Below are positions 9,936-19,660 of a stretch of 64,000 nt of DNA, piece after piece. Source of the stretch: JAXDMK01 sp963790325 (GTDB lineage: Bacteria > Actinomycetota > Acidimicrobiia > Acidimicrobiales > AC-14); NCBI GenBank assembly GCA_963790325.1, contig CAWBNY010000002.1, positions 930,001 to 994,000 on the forward strand, read 5' to 3'. The translations under genes and the position numbers were made by a program. The stretch's first letter is position 1. Each line of letters opens with the position of its first letter. The notes below the pieces were generated by a model that saw nothing but the letters and a program-made list of their open reading frames with translations, did no database searches and had not been told where the DNA came from.

Positions 9936-11293
9936 ACGCACCTGTGATCCCGATCGAGTTGATCCGGCGGCACCTGCCGCGGCAGCGGTGGTTCGCGGGG
10001 ACGGACGAGCCGGCCTCGGTCGACGTGCTGGCGGCCGAGGTGCTGCGGGACGGGTGGCCACGGCTGGAGCGGCTGGTGGTGGCGGCCGACGGGAGCTGCT
10101 ACCAGCTGCTGGTCGGTCTGCGCCCGGTCCCCGAGCAGCTCGACTTCCTGCGGGGCCACGACGAGGCGGTGCTGGGGACGGTCGACGTCGACGGCGACGC
10201 CGAAGCCACCGGCGGGCTGGCCACCGCCTACGACGCCACCTTCGACCCCGACCTGGGGCTGCACCTCTACTGGCACGTCACCGGCGGCGACGAAGATGCC
10301 CGGCGGGTGCGGCCGATCGGGGTGGAGCAGTCCAACACGTCCCTGGTCTACGACGAGCGGGTCATCCTCAAGGTCTTCCGGCGGCTGCTGGCGGGGCCCA
10401 ACCCCGAGGTCGAGGTCACCTCGGCCTTGAACGCGGTCGGGTTCGCCTGGGTGGCCGAGCCGTTGGCCACCGAGTCGGGTCACGGATTCGACCTGGCCCT
10501 GCTCCAGCCGTTCCTGGCGGGGGCGACCGACGGGTGGGCGCTGGCTCTGACCTCGCTGCGCGACCTGTTCGGCGTCCACGACACCCAGTCGATGCCGGTG
10601 ATCGATCTGTCGGCGCCGCCGCCGGCCGCCGACCCGGGCCAGGCGGGGGGCGACTTCGCGGCCGAGGCCCGCCGGCTGGGCGAGACGACGGCGGCCATGC
10701 ACGTCGCCCTGGCCGAGGCGTTCGGGCGGGAGCCGGGCGACGCCGGCAGGTGGGCCGACGACATCGAGGCCCAGGCCCGGGGATCCCTGGCCGACGTGGT
10801 GCCGGCCCTGGCCGTCCTCGAGGAGCTGCGCCAGGCCGATCCCGGCCCCGCCATCCGCGCCCACGGCGACTACCACCTGGGCCAGGTCATGCGCACCGAC
10901 GCCGGGTGGTACATCCTCGACTTCGAGGGCGAGCCCGACCGTCCGCTGGAGGAGCGGCAGCGGCGGACGTCGCCCCTCCGGGACGTGGCCGGCATGCTGC
11001 GGTCGTTGCACTACGCCTCCGCCGTCGCCCTCACCGAGCGCGACGGGGACGAGTTCGACCTGCCGGCGGAGGCGTGGGAGTCCCGCAACCGGCGGGCGTT
11101 CCTCGACGGGTACCTGCCCGCGGCGGCCAAGGGCGGGATCCTCCCGCGCACGCGGGCGTCGGTCGACGCCATCCTGGCCGCCTTCGAACTGGAGAAAGCG
11201 GTGTACGAGCTGTCCTACGAACGGGCCCACCGCCCCGACTGGGAGCACATCCCCCGCACCGCCCTGCGCCGGCTGGCGGTGGGGCGACGATGA
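9932..11293 (+). CDS. pep2: maltokinase
   Basis: 453 residues. The GTG at 9932 follows a GGGAGGT site and starts VNAPVIPIELIRRHLPRQRW, then FAGTDEP, typical of maltokinases. The C-terminal half is an aminoglycoside-phosphotransferase-like fold with the catalytic loop IRAHGDYHLGQVM (near residue 310) and the metal-binding DFEGEPDRP (near 329). It phosphorylates maltose to alpha-maltose-1-phosphate, the GlgE donor, using ATP. It sits between treS and glgB and overlaps glgB by ATGA, which suits balanced flux from TreS to GlgE. Confidence 0.9.
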   Translation: MNAPVIPIELIRRHLPRQRWFAGTDEPASVDVLAAEVLRDGWPRLERLVVAADGSCYQLLVGLRPVPEQLDFLRGHDEAVLGTVDVDGDAEATGGLATAYDATFDPDLGLHLYWHVTGGDEDARRVRPIGVEQSNTSLVYDERVILKVFRRLLAGPNPEVEVTSALNAVGFAWVAEPLATESGHGFDLALLQPFLAGATDGWALALTSLRDLFGVHDTQSMPVIDLSAPPPAADPGQAGGDFAAEARRLGETTAAMHVALAEAFGREPGDAGRWADDIEAQARGSLADVVPALAVLEELRQADPGPAIRAHGDYHLGQVMRTDAGWYILDFEGEPDRPLEERQRRTSPLRDVAGMLRSLHYASAVALTERDGDEFDLPAEAWESRNRRAFLDGYLPAAAKGGILPRTRASVDAILAAFELEKAVYELSYERAHRPDWEHIPRTALRRLAVGRR

Positions 11294-13557
11294 GCAAGCG
11301 CCCCCGCCGGGCGACGCCGGCCGTCCCCACGGCGCCCGCCACCGACCCCGTCGCCGCCACCGACATCGCCGCCGACCCCGTCGCCGACCACCTGGCCGGG
11401 GAGATCCAGGCCCTGGTCGCCGGGCGTCACACCAACCCCCACCAGATCCTCGGCCTGCACGGCGGCCTTGTCCGCGCCTGGCGGCCCGACGCCACCGCGG
11501 TCGACGTCGTCCTCCCCGACGGCAGCCGGGCGCCGGCCGAGCGGGTCCACCCGGCGGGCCTGTTCGAGGCCACCGTGCCCCCGGCGGCGGCGGCCGACGG
11601 GTACTCCCTCGCCGTCACCTACGAGTCGGGGACGTACCCGGCCGAGGACCCCTACCGCTTCTGGCCGACGGTGGGCGAGCTCGACATCTACCTCCTCGGC
11701 GAGGGCCGCCACGAGACCCTCTGGCGGGTCATGGGCGCCCACGTGCGCCAGCACCAGGGCGTGGTCGGGGTGACGTTCGCGGTGTGGGCCCCGTCGGCCC
11801 GGGCGGTGCGGGTGGTGGGCGACTTCAACGGGTGGGACGGGCGCATGCACCCGATGCGCATGCTCGGGTCCTCCGGCGTCTGGGAGCTGTTCATCCCGGA
11901 CATCGGTGCCGGGCCCCGCTACAAGTTCGAGCTGGTCACCGCCGACGGCTCCCTCGTCCTCAAGACCGACCCCTTCGCCTTCGCCACCGAGGTCCCCCCG
12001 AGCACGGCCGCCATCATCGGCACCGAGGGCACCCACACGTGGGCCGACCAGGAGTGGATGGAGCGGAGGGCGGCCACCGACGCCATGACCAGCCCCATGT
12101 CGGTGTACGAGATGCATCTCGCCTCGTGGCGGCGGGTGCCGGAGGAGGGCAACCGGTCCCTCACCTACCGGGAGATGGCCGCCTGGCTGCCCGAGTACCT
12201 GGTCGACATGGGCTTCACCCACGTGGAGATGATGCCGGTGGCCGAGCACCCGTTCTCCGGGTCGTGGGGCTACCAGGTGACGTCCTACTACGCCCCCACG
12301 TCCCGGTTCGGGTCGCCCGACGACTTCCGGTTCCTCGTCGACGCCCTCCACGCCCGGGGGATCGGCGTGATCGTCGACTGGGTGCCGGCCCACTTCCCCA
12401 AGGACGCCTTCTCCCTGGCCCGCTTCGACGGCACCGCCCTCTACGAGCACGCCGACCCCCGCCAGGGCGAGCACCCCGACTGGGGGACGCTCGTGTTCAA
12501 CTTCGGTCGCCACGAGGTGGCCAACTTCCTCCACGCCAACGCCCTGTTCTGGATGGAGGAGTTCCACATCGACGGGCTGCGGGTCGATGCGGTGGCCTCG
12601 ATGCTGTACCTCGACTACTCCCGCAAGGAGGGCGAGTGGTTGCCGAACCAGTTCGGGGGGCGGGAGAACCTGGAGGCGGTCGACTTCCTGCGGCGGATGA
12701 ACGAGCTCGTCTACGCCAACCACCCGGGTGCCCTGACGATGGCCGAGGAGTCCACCGCCTGGCCGGCGGTGTCCCGCCCGACCTACCTGGGCGGACTCGG
12801 GTTCGGCTTCAAGTGGAACATGGGCTGGATGCACGACACCCTCGAGTACTTCTCCAAGCCGCCCGTCTACCGCTCGTACCACCATCACCACCTCACGTTC
12901 GGGCTGCTCTACGCGTTCTCGGAGAACTTCGTGCTCCCGCTGTCCCACGACGAGGTGGTCCACGGCAAGGGGTCGCTGCTCTACAAGATGCCGGGCGCGG
13001 GAGCGGAGCAGTTCGCCCACCTCCGGGCCCTCTACGCCTGGATGTGGGCCCACCCCGGCAAGCAGCTCCTCTTCATGGGGGCCGAGGTGGCCCAGGGCCG
13101 GGAGTGGTCGCACGACGGGAGCGTCGAGTGGGACCTGCTCCAGTGGCCGGACCACGCCGGTGTGCACCACCTGGTGCGGCGCATGAACCAGGCCTACCTG
13201 GGGGAGCCGGCGCTGTTCGAGCGGGACTTCGACCCGTCCGGGTTCCGGTGGATCGACGCCAACGACACCGACGGCAACGTGATCTCCTTCGCCCGGTTCT
13301 CGGCCGACGGGACCCGGACGCTCGTGTGCGTGGCCAACCTCTCGGGCTCCGACCGTCCCGGGTACCGCATCGGGGTCCCTCGGGGCGGGTGGTGGCGCAC
13401 GGTCCTCGACACCCAGTCCCCCGAGTTCTCCGGCTGGGGACAGGGCCACCGCGACCACGTGCCCGCCGACGAGATCGGCTGGCACGGCCTCGACCAGTCG
13501 ATCGCGGTCGACCTGCCGGCGCTGGCGGTGCTCTGGCTGGTGCCCTCGGAGCAGTAG
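11290..13557 (+). CDS. glgB: 1,4-alpha-glucan branching enzyme
   Basis: 755 residues from an ATG overlapping the pep2 stop. A Pro/Ala-rich N-terminal tail is followed by a first beta module (HTNPHQILGLHGG), CBM48 (GVTFAVWAPSARAVRVVGDF) and a GH13 barrel. Catalytic Asp lies in DGLRVDAVASMLY (near residue 431), Glu in TMAEESTAWPAV (near 486) and the second Asp in LSHDEVVHGKGS (near 553). It creates alpha-1,6 branches and completes the GlgE polymer. The operon ends here: a new -10-like box lies 38 bases after the stop. Confidence 0.94.
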   Translation: MSKRPRRATPAVPTAPATDPVAATDIAADPVADHLAGEIQALVAGRHTNPHQILGLHGGLVRAWRPDATAVDVVLPDGSRAPAERVHPAGLFEATVPPAAAADGYSLAVTYESGTYPAEDPYRFWPTVGELDIYLLGEGRHETLWRVMGAHVRQHQGVVGVTFAVWAPSARAVRVVGDFNGWDGRMHPMRMLGSSGVWELFIPDIGAGPRYKFELVTADGSLVLKTDPFAFATEVPPSTAAIIGTEGTHTWADQEWMERRAATDAMTSPMSVYEMHLASWRRVPEEGNRSLTYREMAAWLPEYLVDMGFTHVEMMPVAEHPFSGSWGYQVTSYYAPTSRFGSPDDFRFLVDALHARGIGVIVDWVPAHFPKDAFSLARFDGTALYEHADPRQGEHPDWGTLVFNFGRHEVANFLHANALFWMEEFHIDGLRVDAVASMLYLDYSRKEGEWLPNQFGGRENLEAVDFLRRMNELVYANHPGALTMAEESTAWPAVSRPTYLGGLGFGFKWNMGWMHDTLEYFSKPPVYRSYHHHHLTFGLLYAFSENFVLPLSHDEVVHGKGSLLYKMPGAGAEQFAHLRALYAWMWAHPGKQLLFMGAEVAQGREWSHDGSVEWDLLQWPDHAGVHHLVRRMNQAYLGEPALFERDFDPSGFRWIDANDTDGNVISFARFSADGTRTLVCVANLSGSDRPGYRIGVPRGGWWRTVLDTQSPEFSGWGQGHRDHVPADEIGWHGLDQSIAVDLPALAVLWLVPSEQ

Positions 13558-13594
13558 GCGGTCAGGGGCCGACCGCTTCCGGCCCGCGCCCACG

Positions 13595-13600
13595 TACCCT
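13595..13600 (+). promoter_or_regulatory. -10 box of a probable leaderless promoter
   Basis: TACCCT lies 7 bases before the ATG at 13608, with no Shine-Dalgarno between them. It would start the membrane-protein/MoxR transcription unit. Confidence 0.45.
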
Positions 13601-13607
13601 GGGGCCG

Positions 13608-14612
13608 ATGGCGGACCGGCCGGAGTGGGCACCGATGGAACCGCCCGGCGGGGACGGGGCGGGTGGCGGGTGGCCGGGGTGGGACCCCTCAGGCCCGGCT
13701 GGGCCCGGCGCCGGCCCGGGGTCGCCGATGCCGCCGCCACCCCCCGGCCGCTCCGGCCCCAAGGGGGGCAGCGCCCGCACCGGGCCGTTGCCCCTGCACC
13801 CGATGACCCTGTCCGACATCCTCGACGGGGCGTTCAACCTGTTCAAGGCCGAGGCCCGGTCGATCCTGCTGGTGACGGCGGCCTTCATCGTCCCTGTCCA
13901 GATCGTGGCCGCGTTCCTCCAGCGGGGCTACCTGGGCGGGGAGGGACTGGTCGGCCTGCTGGGCGACCCGTCGGCGGCCGAGTCCGCCCTCGACTCGGGC
14001 ACCGCCGGCCAGGGGTGGGGGACACTGGTGGCCTTCGCCGCCACCGTCCTCGTCCTGCCCTTCGTGGCCGGGGCCGTCAGCCGGATCGTGGCCGCCGCCT
14101 ACCTGGGGCAGCGCATGACGCCGGGCGAGGCGCTGCGGGCGGTGCGGTCCCGGTGGTGGGCGTTCACCGTGGCCTGGATCCTGGTCCACCTGCTGGAAGC
14201 GGTCGGCACCCTGCTGTGCATCCTCCCCGGGCTGCTGGTGATGGCGCTCTCCGTCCCGGTGGCTCCCGCCATCGCGGTGGAGGGTCTGGGTCCGGTCCGG
14301 GCTCTGAAGCGGTCGTTCCGGCTGGTGCGGCCCCGGCTGTGGCCCGTCCTCGGGGTGGCGCTGCTGTCGGGGCTGCTGGCGAGCACGGTGGGGTCGGTGC
14401 TGGGGGGCATCCCGTCGGTGCTGGCCCTGGTGGTGGGACTCAAGTGGGGCTGGCTGCTGCTGGCCATGGGCAGCGTCCTCAGTGGCCTGGTGTCGACTCC
14501 GCTCGTCGCCATCGTGGCCACCCTCGTCTACTTCGACGGCCGCATCCGCCAGGAGGGCCTCGACCTGCAGCTCATGGCGTCCGACCTGGCGCGCGGTGAC
14601 CCTCCCCGCTAG
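13608..14612 (+). CDS. proline-rich multi-pass membrane protein
   Basis: 334 residues. The first 65 are Pro/Gly-rich and disordered (GPGSPMPPPPPGRSGPKGGS). Then LHPMTLSDILDGAFNLFKAE leads into about six hydrophobic segments, including LVTAAFIVPVQIVAAFL, LVAFAATVLVLPFVAGAV and LCILPGLLVMALSVPVAPAI. The TLSDILDGAF start and the LKRSFRLVRPRLWPVLGVAL motif resemble proteins annotated as glycerophosphoryl diester phosphodiesterase membrane-domain family, which have no phosphodiesterase catalytic part. The function is unknown. It heads the DUF4129-DUF4350-MoxR-DUF58 cluster, a common neighbour set in actinobacteria. Confidence 0.75.
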   Translation: MADRPEWAPMEPPGGDGAGGGWPGWDPSGPAGPGAGPGSPMPPPPPGRSGPKGGSARTGPLPLHPMTLSDILDGAFNLFKAEARSILLVTAAFIVPVQIVAAFLQRGYLGGEGLVGLLGDPSAAESALDSGTAGQGWGTLVAFAATVLVLPFVAGAVSRIVAAAYLGQRMTPGEALRAVRSRWWAFTVAWILVHLLEAVGTLLCILPGLLVMALSVPVAPAIAVEGLGPVRALKRSFRLVRPRLWPVLGVALLSGLLASTVGSVLGGIPSVLALVVGLKWGWLLLAMGSVLSGLVSTPLVAIVATLVYFDGRIRQEGLDLQLMASDLARGDPPR

Positions 14613-14635
14613 CTGGGGCCTGGGCCTGGGCCGAC

Positions 14636-15241
14636 CTGCGCCCGCCGGCGCGCTCTTCGGACGAGGTCCGGGACGCGATCGGCGAGGTCCTGGCCCGGGC
14701 CGAGTACCAGCGGCCGGCACCGGGGCTCGTCCAGCGCCTGCGGGAAGCGGCCATCGACCTCATCGAGCGGGCCCTGGGCGCCCTCCTCGGCGGGGGCCGG
14801 GGGTCGGTGATCGCGTGGATGATCCTGGCCGTGGCGGTGGCGGGCGTGGTGTGGGTGTCGGCCCGGTTCGCCCGGGGGGTCACCCGGGACCCGGGCCGGG
14901 GCGTGGCCGCGGTGGCCGTCGCCCGGCGGGGCGCGGCCGAGTGGCGGGCCGACGCCGAGGCCGCCGAGCGGGCCGGGCAGTGGCGGCAGGCGCTGCGCTG
15001 CCGGTACCGGGCGCTGGTGGCCGAGCTGGCCGACCGGGGGCTGGTGGAGGAGGTGGCGGGCCGCACGGCGGGGGAGTACCGGGTCGAGCTGGCGACGTCG
15101 GCGCCGTCGGCGGCGCCGTCGTTCGCGGGGGCGACCGAGCTGTTCGAGCGGGCCTGGTACAGCGGGTGGCCCACCGGCGAGGCCGAGGCGGCGCGTTTCC
15201 GGGGGCTGGCGGACGAGGTTCTGGCCGGGGGCCGGCGGTGA
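14636..15241 (+). CDS. DUF4129 domain protein, start uncertain
   Basis: Coding-quality sequence reads SSDEVRDAIGEVLARAEYQR, then a membrane segment (VIAWMILAVAVAGVVWVSAR) and the C-terminal DUF4129 pattern RQALRCRYRALVAELADRGL, ERAWYSGWPTG. The only ordinary in-frame start is the GTG at 14807, which would drop about 57 convincing residues. The frame upstream is open only to the TGA at 14597-14599, and I mark 14636 (CTG) as the furthest plausible start. A GTG at 14596 in the neighbouring frame would fit if a single base were lost near 14611. So there is either a non-standard start or a one-base frameshift. The last bases overlap the next gene (GTGA). DUF4129 proteins accompany MoxR/DUF58 modules; the function is unknown. 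Confidence 0.65.
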   Translation: MRPPARSSDEVRDAIGEVLARAEYQRPAPGLVQRLREAAIDLIERALGALLGGGRGSVIAWMILAVAVAGVVWVSARFARGVTRDPGRGVAAVAVARRGAAEWRADAEAAERAGQWRQALRCRYRALVAELADRGLVEEVAGRTAGEYRVELATSAPSAAPSFAGATELFERAWYSGWPTGEAEAARFRGLADEVLAGGRR

Positions 15242-16354
15242 TCACCCGGGAGCGGCTGCGGACGTGGTGGCCGCTGCCGGCGCTGGTCGGCGCCATGCTG
15301 GCGGTCGGCCTGGTGGCGGGGGCGCCCCCCGCCGACGGGCCGCCCCTCGACCCCGCGTCCACCGGCCCGGCCGGCACGAAGGCGCTGGTCGACACCCTGC
15401 GGGCGCTGGGCGCGGAGGTGACGGTGCAGTCGGAGGCGCCCGGCCCGGCGGCCACCACCGCCCTCCTCCTCGACGACGGCCTCGACGACGCCGCCCGGGG
15501 CAGGATCGTGGAGTGGGTCGAGGCGGGCGGGACGCTGGTGGTCACCGACGTGTCCTCGCCGCTGAGCCCGGTGGTGCCCGTCCGGGGGGCGGGGCTGGCG
15601 TTCCTCGAGCCCGAGCTGCGCCGGGACTGCCCGGTGCCGGCGCTGCGCCAGGTCCAGCGGGTCGACGTCCCCGGGGCGGTCCTCCAGGAGGTCCCCGACG
15701 GGGCCACCGGCTGCTTCCGGGCGGGGGGGGACGACGACGAGGGGTGGCTGGTGGTCGTGCCCGCCGGCGACGGGACCGTGGTGGCCGTGGGTGGGGCCGG
15801 GTTTCTCGTCAACGCCAACCTCGGCGACGCCGACAACGGCCTGCTGGCGGTGACCCTCCTGGCCCCGACGAGGACGGAGCGGGTGGTCGTCCTGCGCCCG
15901 CCGGCGCCGGGGGAGGGCGACCGGGGTCTGCTCGACCTGGTGACCGACCGGTGGAAGCTGGCCGTCCTCCAGCTGGCGGTGGCCTTCGGGGTGCTGGTGC
16001 TGTGGCGGGCCCGCCGCCTGGGCCGGCCGGTGCTCGAGCCCCGACCGGTGGAGCTGGCCGGCTCCGAGCTGGTGGTGGCGGTGGGGGAGCTGCTGCAGCG
16101 GGCCAAGGGCCGGGCCCAGGCGGCATCGGTGCTGCGGGACGACCTCCGCCGGTGGCTGGCCGAGCGGGTGGGACTGCCGGCGGCGGCGCCGGCCGACGTG
16201 GTGGCCGAGGCGGTGGCGGCGTCCCCCTCGTCGGCCGTGACCGCGGAGGAGGTGGGGGCCGTGCTGGCAGGCGGCCCGCCGGCGGGTGAGGATGCGCTGG
16301 TGGCCCTCGCCCACTCGGTGGAGTCCATTCGTACCCGTGTGAGAGGAGGACACG

Positions 16355-16362
<8 letters not shown>
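15238..16362 (+). CDS. DUF4350 domain membrane protein
   Basis: 374 residues from the GTG overlapping the previous stop. An N-terminal membrane anchor (LPALVGAMLAVGLVAGA) is followed by a Rossmann-like DUF4350 region (GTKALVDTLRALGAEVTVQS, IVEWVEAGGTLVVTDVSSPL). A second hydrophobic segment lies near residue 240 (LAVLQLAVAFGVLVLWRARR) ahead of a cytoplasmic helical tail. The family occurs beside DUF4129, MoxR and DUF58 genes, as here, and its role is undefined. The end overlaps moxR by 8 bases. Confidence 0.75.
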
Positions 16363-17314
<952 letters not shown>

Positions 17315-17315
17315 G

Positions 17316-17359
17316 CTGGTGACGGTTTCCGGGGCCAGGGCCCCGAAGAACGTCACCAG
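17316..17359. repeat. 44-base imperfect hairpin, copy 1 of a dispersed family
   Basis: Outer arms CTGGTGACG and CGTCACCAG (9 bp, perfect) enclose a mostly pairing 5-base step and an inner 7-bp stem CGGGGCC/GGCCCCG with a 2-base loop. It lies directly between moxR and the DUF58 gene. Copy 2 is at 26236-26281 with the same TGACG/CGTCA ends but a different inner stem; a weaker third is at 36302-36335. Confidence 0.7.
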
Positions 17360-17381
17360 TTCGGGGGGGTGGGCCAGTCCG

Positions 17382-18683
17382 GTGCCGACCTGGCGGCTGG
17401 TGGCGGTGGCGGCGGCGGCCTCGTTGGCGGTGCTGGCCTCGCCGTGGCCAACGGTCGCCATGTGGGTGGTCGACGTGGGCCTGCTGGCGGCGGCGGTGGT
17501 CGACTGGGCCCGGGCGCCCCGGCCGGGGGCGATCCCCGTCGTGCGGGACCTGCCGGGCGTCGTCCCCCTCGGGGGCGAGGCCGAGGTGCGGTGGACGGTG
17601 CGCAACCCGAGCCTCCGCCGGCCCCTCCGGCTCACCCTCGCCGACGAGCTCGCGCCCTCCCTGGGGGCCGCCTCCCGGAGGGCGACGGTGAGCGTTCCCC
17701 CCGGGGGACGGGCCACCGCCCGCACCACCATCCGTCCCCGGCGGCGGGGGAAGTTCACACCCACCGAGATCGTGGTCCGGGCCGACGGGCCGTGGCGGCT
17801 GGCCGCCCGCCAGGGCCGCCAGCGGGTGCCGGGCGTGCTGCGGGTGTACCCGCCGTTCAAGTCCAAGGAGGAGGCCGAGCTGCGGATCAACCGAGCCCGC
17901 ATCCTCGAGATCGGCCTCCGGTCGGCGCCCGGACGGGGCGGCGGCACCGAGTTCGACCAGCTCCGGGAGTACACCGTCGACGACGAGTTCCGCCGGGTGG
18001 ACTGGTCGGCGACCGCCCGGGTGGGGCGCCCGATCGTCCGCACCTACCGGGCCGAGCGCAACCAGACGGTCATCCTCCTGCTCGACAGCGGCCGGATGAT
18101 GGCGGGCCGGGTGGACGACGTCCCCCGCCTCGACCACGCCATGGACGCGGTCATGATGCTCACCGCGGTCGCGTCCCGGCTGGGGGACAAGGTCGGGCTG
18201 GTGGCCTTCGACCAGGCGGTGCGGGCGGTGGTGCCTCCCCGCTCCGGCCGGGACCAGCTCGGACGGGTCACCGAGGCCATGTACGCCCTCGAGCCCCAGC
18301 TCGTCGAGAGCGACTACCGGGGCGCGTTCGCGGCCACCCTCGGCCGCTTCCGCCGGAGGTCGCTGCTCGTCCTGCTCACCGAGCTGGCCGAGCAGGCGGT
18401 CACCGAGACGGTGCTGCCCGTCCTGCCCCTCCTCAGCCGCCACCACCTGGTGATCGTGGCCAGCGTGGCCGACCCCGACGTGGCCGCGTGGGCCGCGGCC
18501 ACGCCCCCCGACGCCTCGAGCGCCTACCGCAAGGCGGCGGCGGTGGCCTCCCGCACCGACCGGGCCCGCACCGTGGCCCTCCTCCGGGGGATGGGCGCCA
18601 CCGTCGTCGACGCCGAGCCCGGCCGCCTCGCCCCCCTCCTGGCCGACGCCTACCTCAAGGTGAAAGCGACAGGCCGGCTGTAG
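17382..18683 (+). CDS. DUF58 domain protein
   Basis: 433 residues if the GTG at 17382 is used. The longer frame from the GTG at 17319 would encode the hairpin repeat, so I reject it. Two hydrophobic segments lie at the N-terminus (RLVAVAAAASLAVLASPWP, MWVVDVGLLAAAVVDWA), then a beta region, and the DUF58 signature GGGTEFDQLREYTVDDEFRR with VDWSATAR. A VWA-like fold follows (VILLLDSGRMMAGR, GLVAFDQAVRA). These proteins are usual MoxR partners. The 3' end overlaps the convergent SpoIIM-like gene by 29 bases. Confidence 0.8.
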   Translation: MPTWRLVAVAAAASLAVLASPWPTVAMWVVDVGLLAAAVVDWARAPRPGAIPVVRDLPGVVPLGGEAEVRWTVRNPSLRRPLRLTLADELAPSLGAASRRATVSVPPGGRATARTTIRPRRRGKFTPTEIVVRADGPWRLAARQGRQRVPGVLRVYPPFKSKEEAELRINRARILEIGLRSAPGRGGGTEFDQLREYTVDDEFRRVDWSATARVGRPIVRTYRAERNQTVILLLDSGRMMAGRVDDVPRLDHAMDAVMMLTAVASRLGDKVGLVAFDQAVRAVVPPRSGRDQLGRVTEAMYALEPQLVESDYRGAFAATLGRFRRRSLLVLLTELAEQAVTETVLPVLPLLSRHHLVIVASVADPDVAAWAAATPPDASSAYRKAAAVASRTDRARTVALLRGMGATVVDAEPGRLAPLLADAYLKVKATGRL

Positions 18684-19638
18684 GTCGCCGCCCGGCCCGC
18701 CGGCCGAGGGTGAGGAAGTACCAGAGGAAGAGGACTTCGGCGGCCACTCCGATGCCGACCCGGGCGGTGGTCGGCAGGGTGGAGCCGGTGACGAAGCCCT
18801 CGATGGCGCCGGCCATCCCGAACACGACCACCAGCCCGAGGACGATCACCATCGCCCGCCGGCCCTCCTCCACCAGGGCGGCGGCCCGGGGACGGTCGCC
18901 GGGGTCGATGAGCGTCCACCCCAGGCGGAGCCCGGCGGCGCCGGCCACGCACACCGCGGTCAGCTCCAGCAGGCCATGGGGCAGGATCAGTCCCCAGAAC
19001 TTGGGCGCCGCCCCGGCCGCGTGGAACAGCCCCGCGGCCACCCCCACGTTGGCCCCGTTGAGGACGAGGATGGCCGCCGTGAGCAGGCAGAACGCGATCC
19101 CGCCGGCAAAGGCGAGCACCGCCACCCGCACGTTGTTGGTGAACACCTGGGAGGCGAAGGCGGCGGCCGGGGCCGACGAGTAGTAGTCCTCGAACTCCTC
19201 GTCGACGTAGGACTGGCGCACCGCCTCGGGGCCGGTGGCCTCCTGGGCGGCGGGCGAGTTGGCCACCCAGATGCCGAAGGCCAGGGCGGGGACGAACAGG
19301 AGGGCGGCCGCCACCGCGACGAAGTGGCGGATGTGCCACAGGGCGGCGGGGAAGGTGACGGCGAAGAACCGTCCGACGGCCCGCAGGGTGCGGGACCGGG
19401 TGCCGTAGACGACGGCCCCCGAGCGGGCCACCCGGCCGGTGAGGGCGGCGGTGAGGGACGGGTCGCGGTAGTAGGTGCGGGCATAGGAGAGGTGGGTCGA
19501 CACCCGCAGGTAGAGCTTGACCAGCTCGTCGAGCTCGGCCGCCGACAGCCGGCCCACGCCGCGTCCGGCCCGGGCGGTGAGCTCGTCGAGGCGGGCCCAG
19601 ACCGGCTGGTTGGTGCGAATGTAGGAGTCGACGTCCAC
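18655..19638 (-). CDS. SpoIIM-like (stage II sporulation protein M family) membrane protein
   Basis: 327 residues from the GTG at 19638 (VDVDSYIRTNQPVWARLDEL). An alternative ATG at 19662 overlaps the divergent RDD start. A cytoplasmic N-terminal helix region (YLRVSTHLSYARTYYRDPSL) precedes several membrane segments, including LLFVPALAFGIWVA and VAVLAFAGGIAFCLLTAAIL. The conserved core is LNGANVGVAAGLFHAAG...LPHGLLELTAVC. In actinobacteria these proteins often pair with an RDD protein, as here, where RDD is divergent from the same 22-base gap. The name comes from sporulation, but nothing here indicates sporulation. Confidence 0.8.
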   Translation of the reverse strand: MDVDSYIRTNQPVWARLDELTARAGRGVGRLSAAELDELVKLYLRVSTHLSYARTYYRDPSLTAALTGRVARSGAVVYGTRSRTLRAVGRFFAVTFPAALWHIRHFVAVAAALLFVPALAFGIWVANSPAAQEATGPEAVRQSYVDEEFEDYYSSAPAAAFASQVFTNNVRVAVLAFAGGIAFCLLTAAILVLNGANVGVAAGLFHAAGAAPKFWGLILPHGLLELTAVCVAGAAGLRLGWTLIDPGDRPRAAALVEEGRRAMVIVLGLVVVFGMAGAIEGFVTGSTLPTTARVGIGVAAEVLFLWYFLTLGRRAGRRPTAGLSLSP

Positions 19639-19647
19639 CGCTCTCTG

Positions 19648-19654
19648 TACGGTA
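19648..19654. promoter_or_regulatory. overlapping divergent -10 boxes for the SpoIIM-like and RDD genes
   Basis: Plus strand TACGGT (19648-19653) is 7 bases before the RDD ATG. Minus strand TACCGT (19649-19654) is 10 bases before the SpoIIM-like GTG. The two boxes share five base pairs. Confidence 0.5.
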
Positions 19655-19660
19655 CGCGTC

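Noticed and set aside
11215..13740. 841-codon minus-strand open frame opposite glgB
   Set aside because: The glgB frame carries all GH13 motifs; the antisense frame shows only composition-driven sequence.
17319..17381. N-terminal extension of the DUF58 protein
   Set aside because: The extra codons are the dispersed hairpin, not protein-like sequence. A GTG at 17382 starts just before the first membrane helix.
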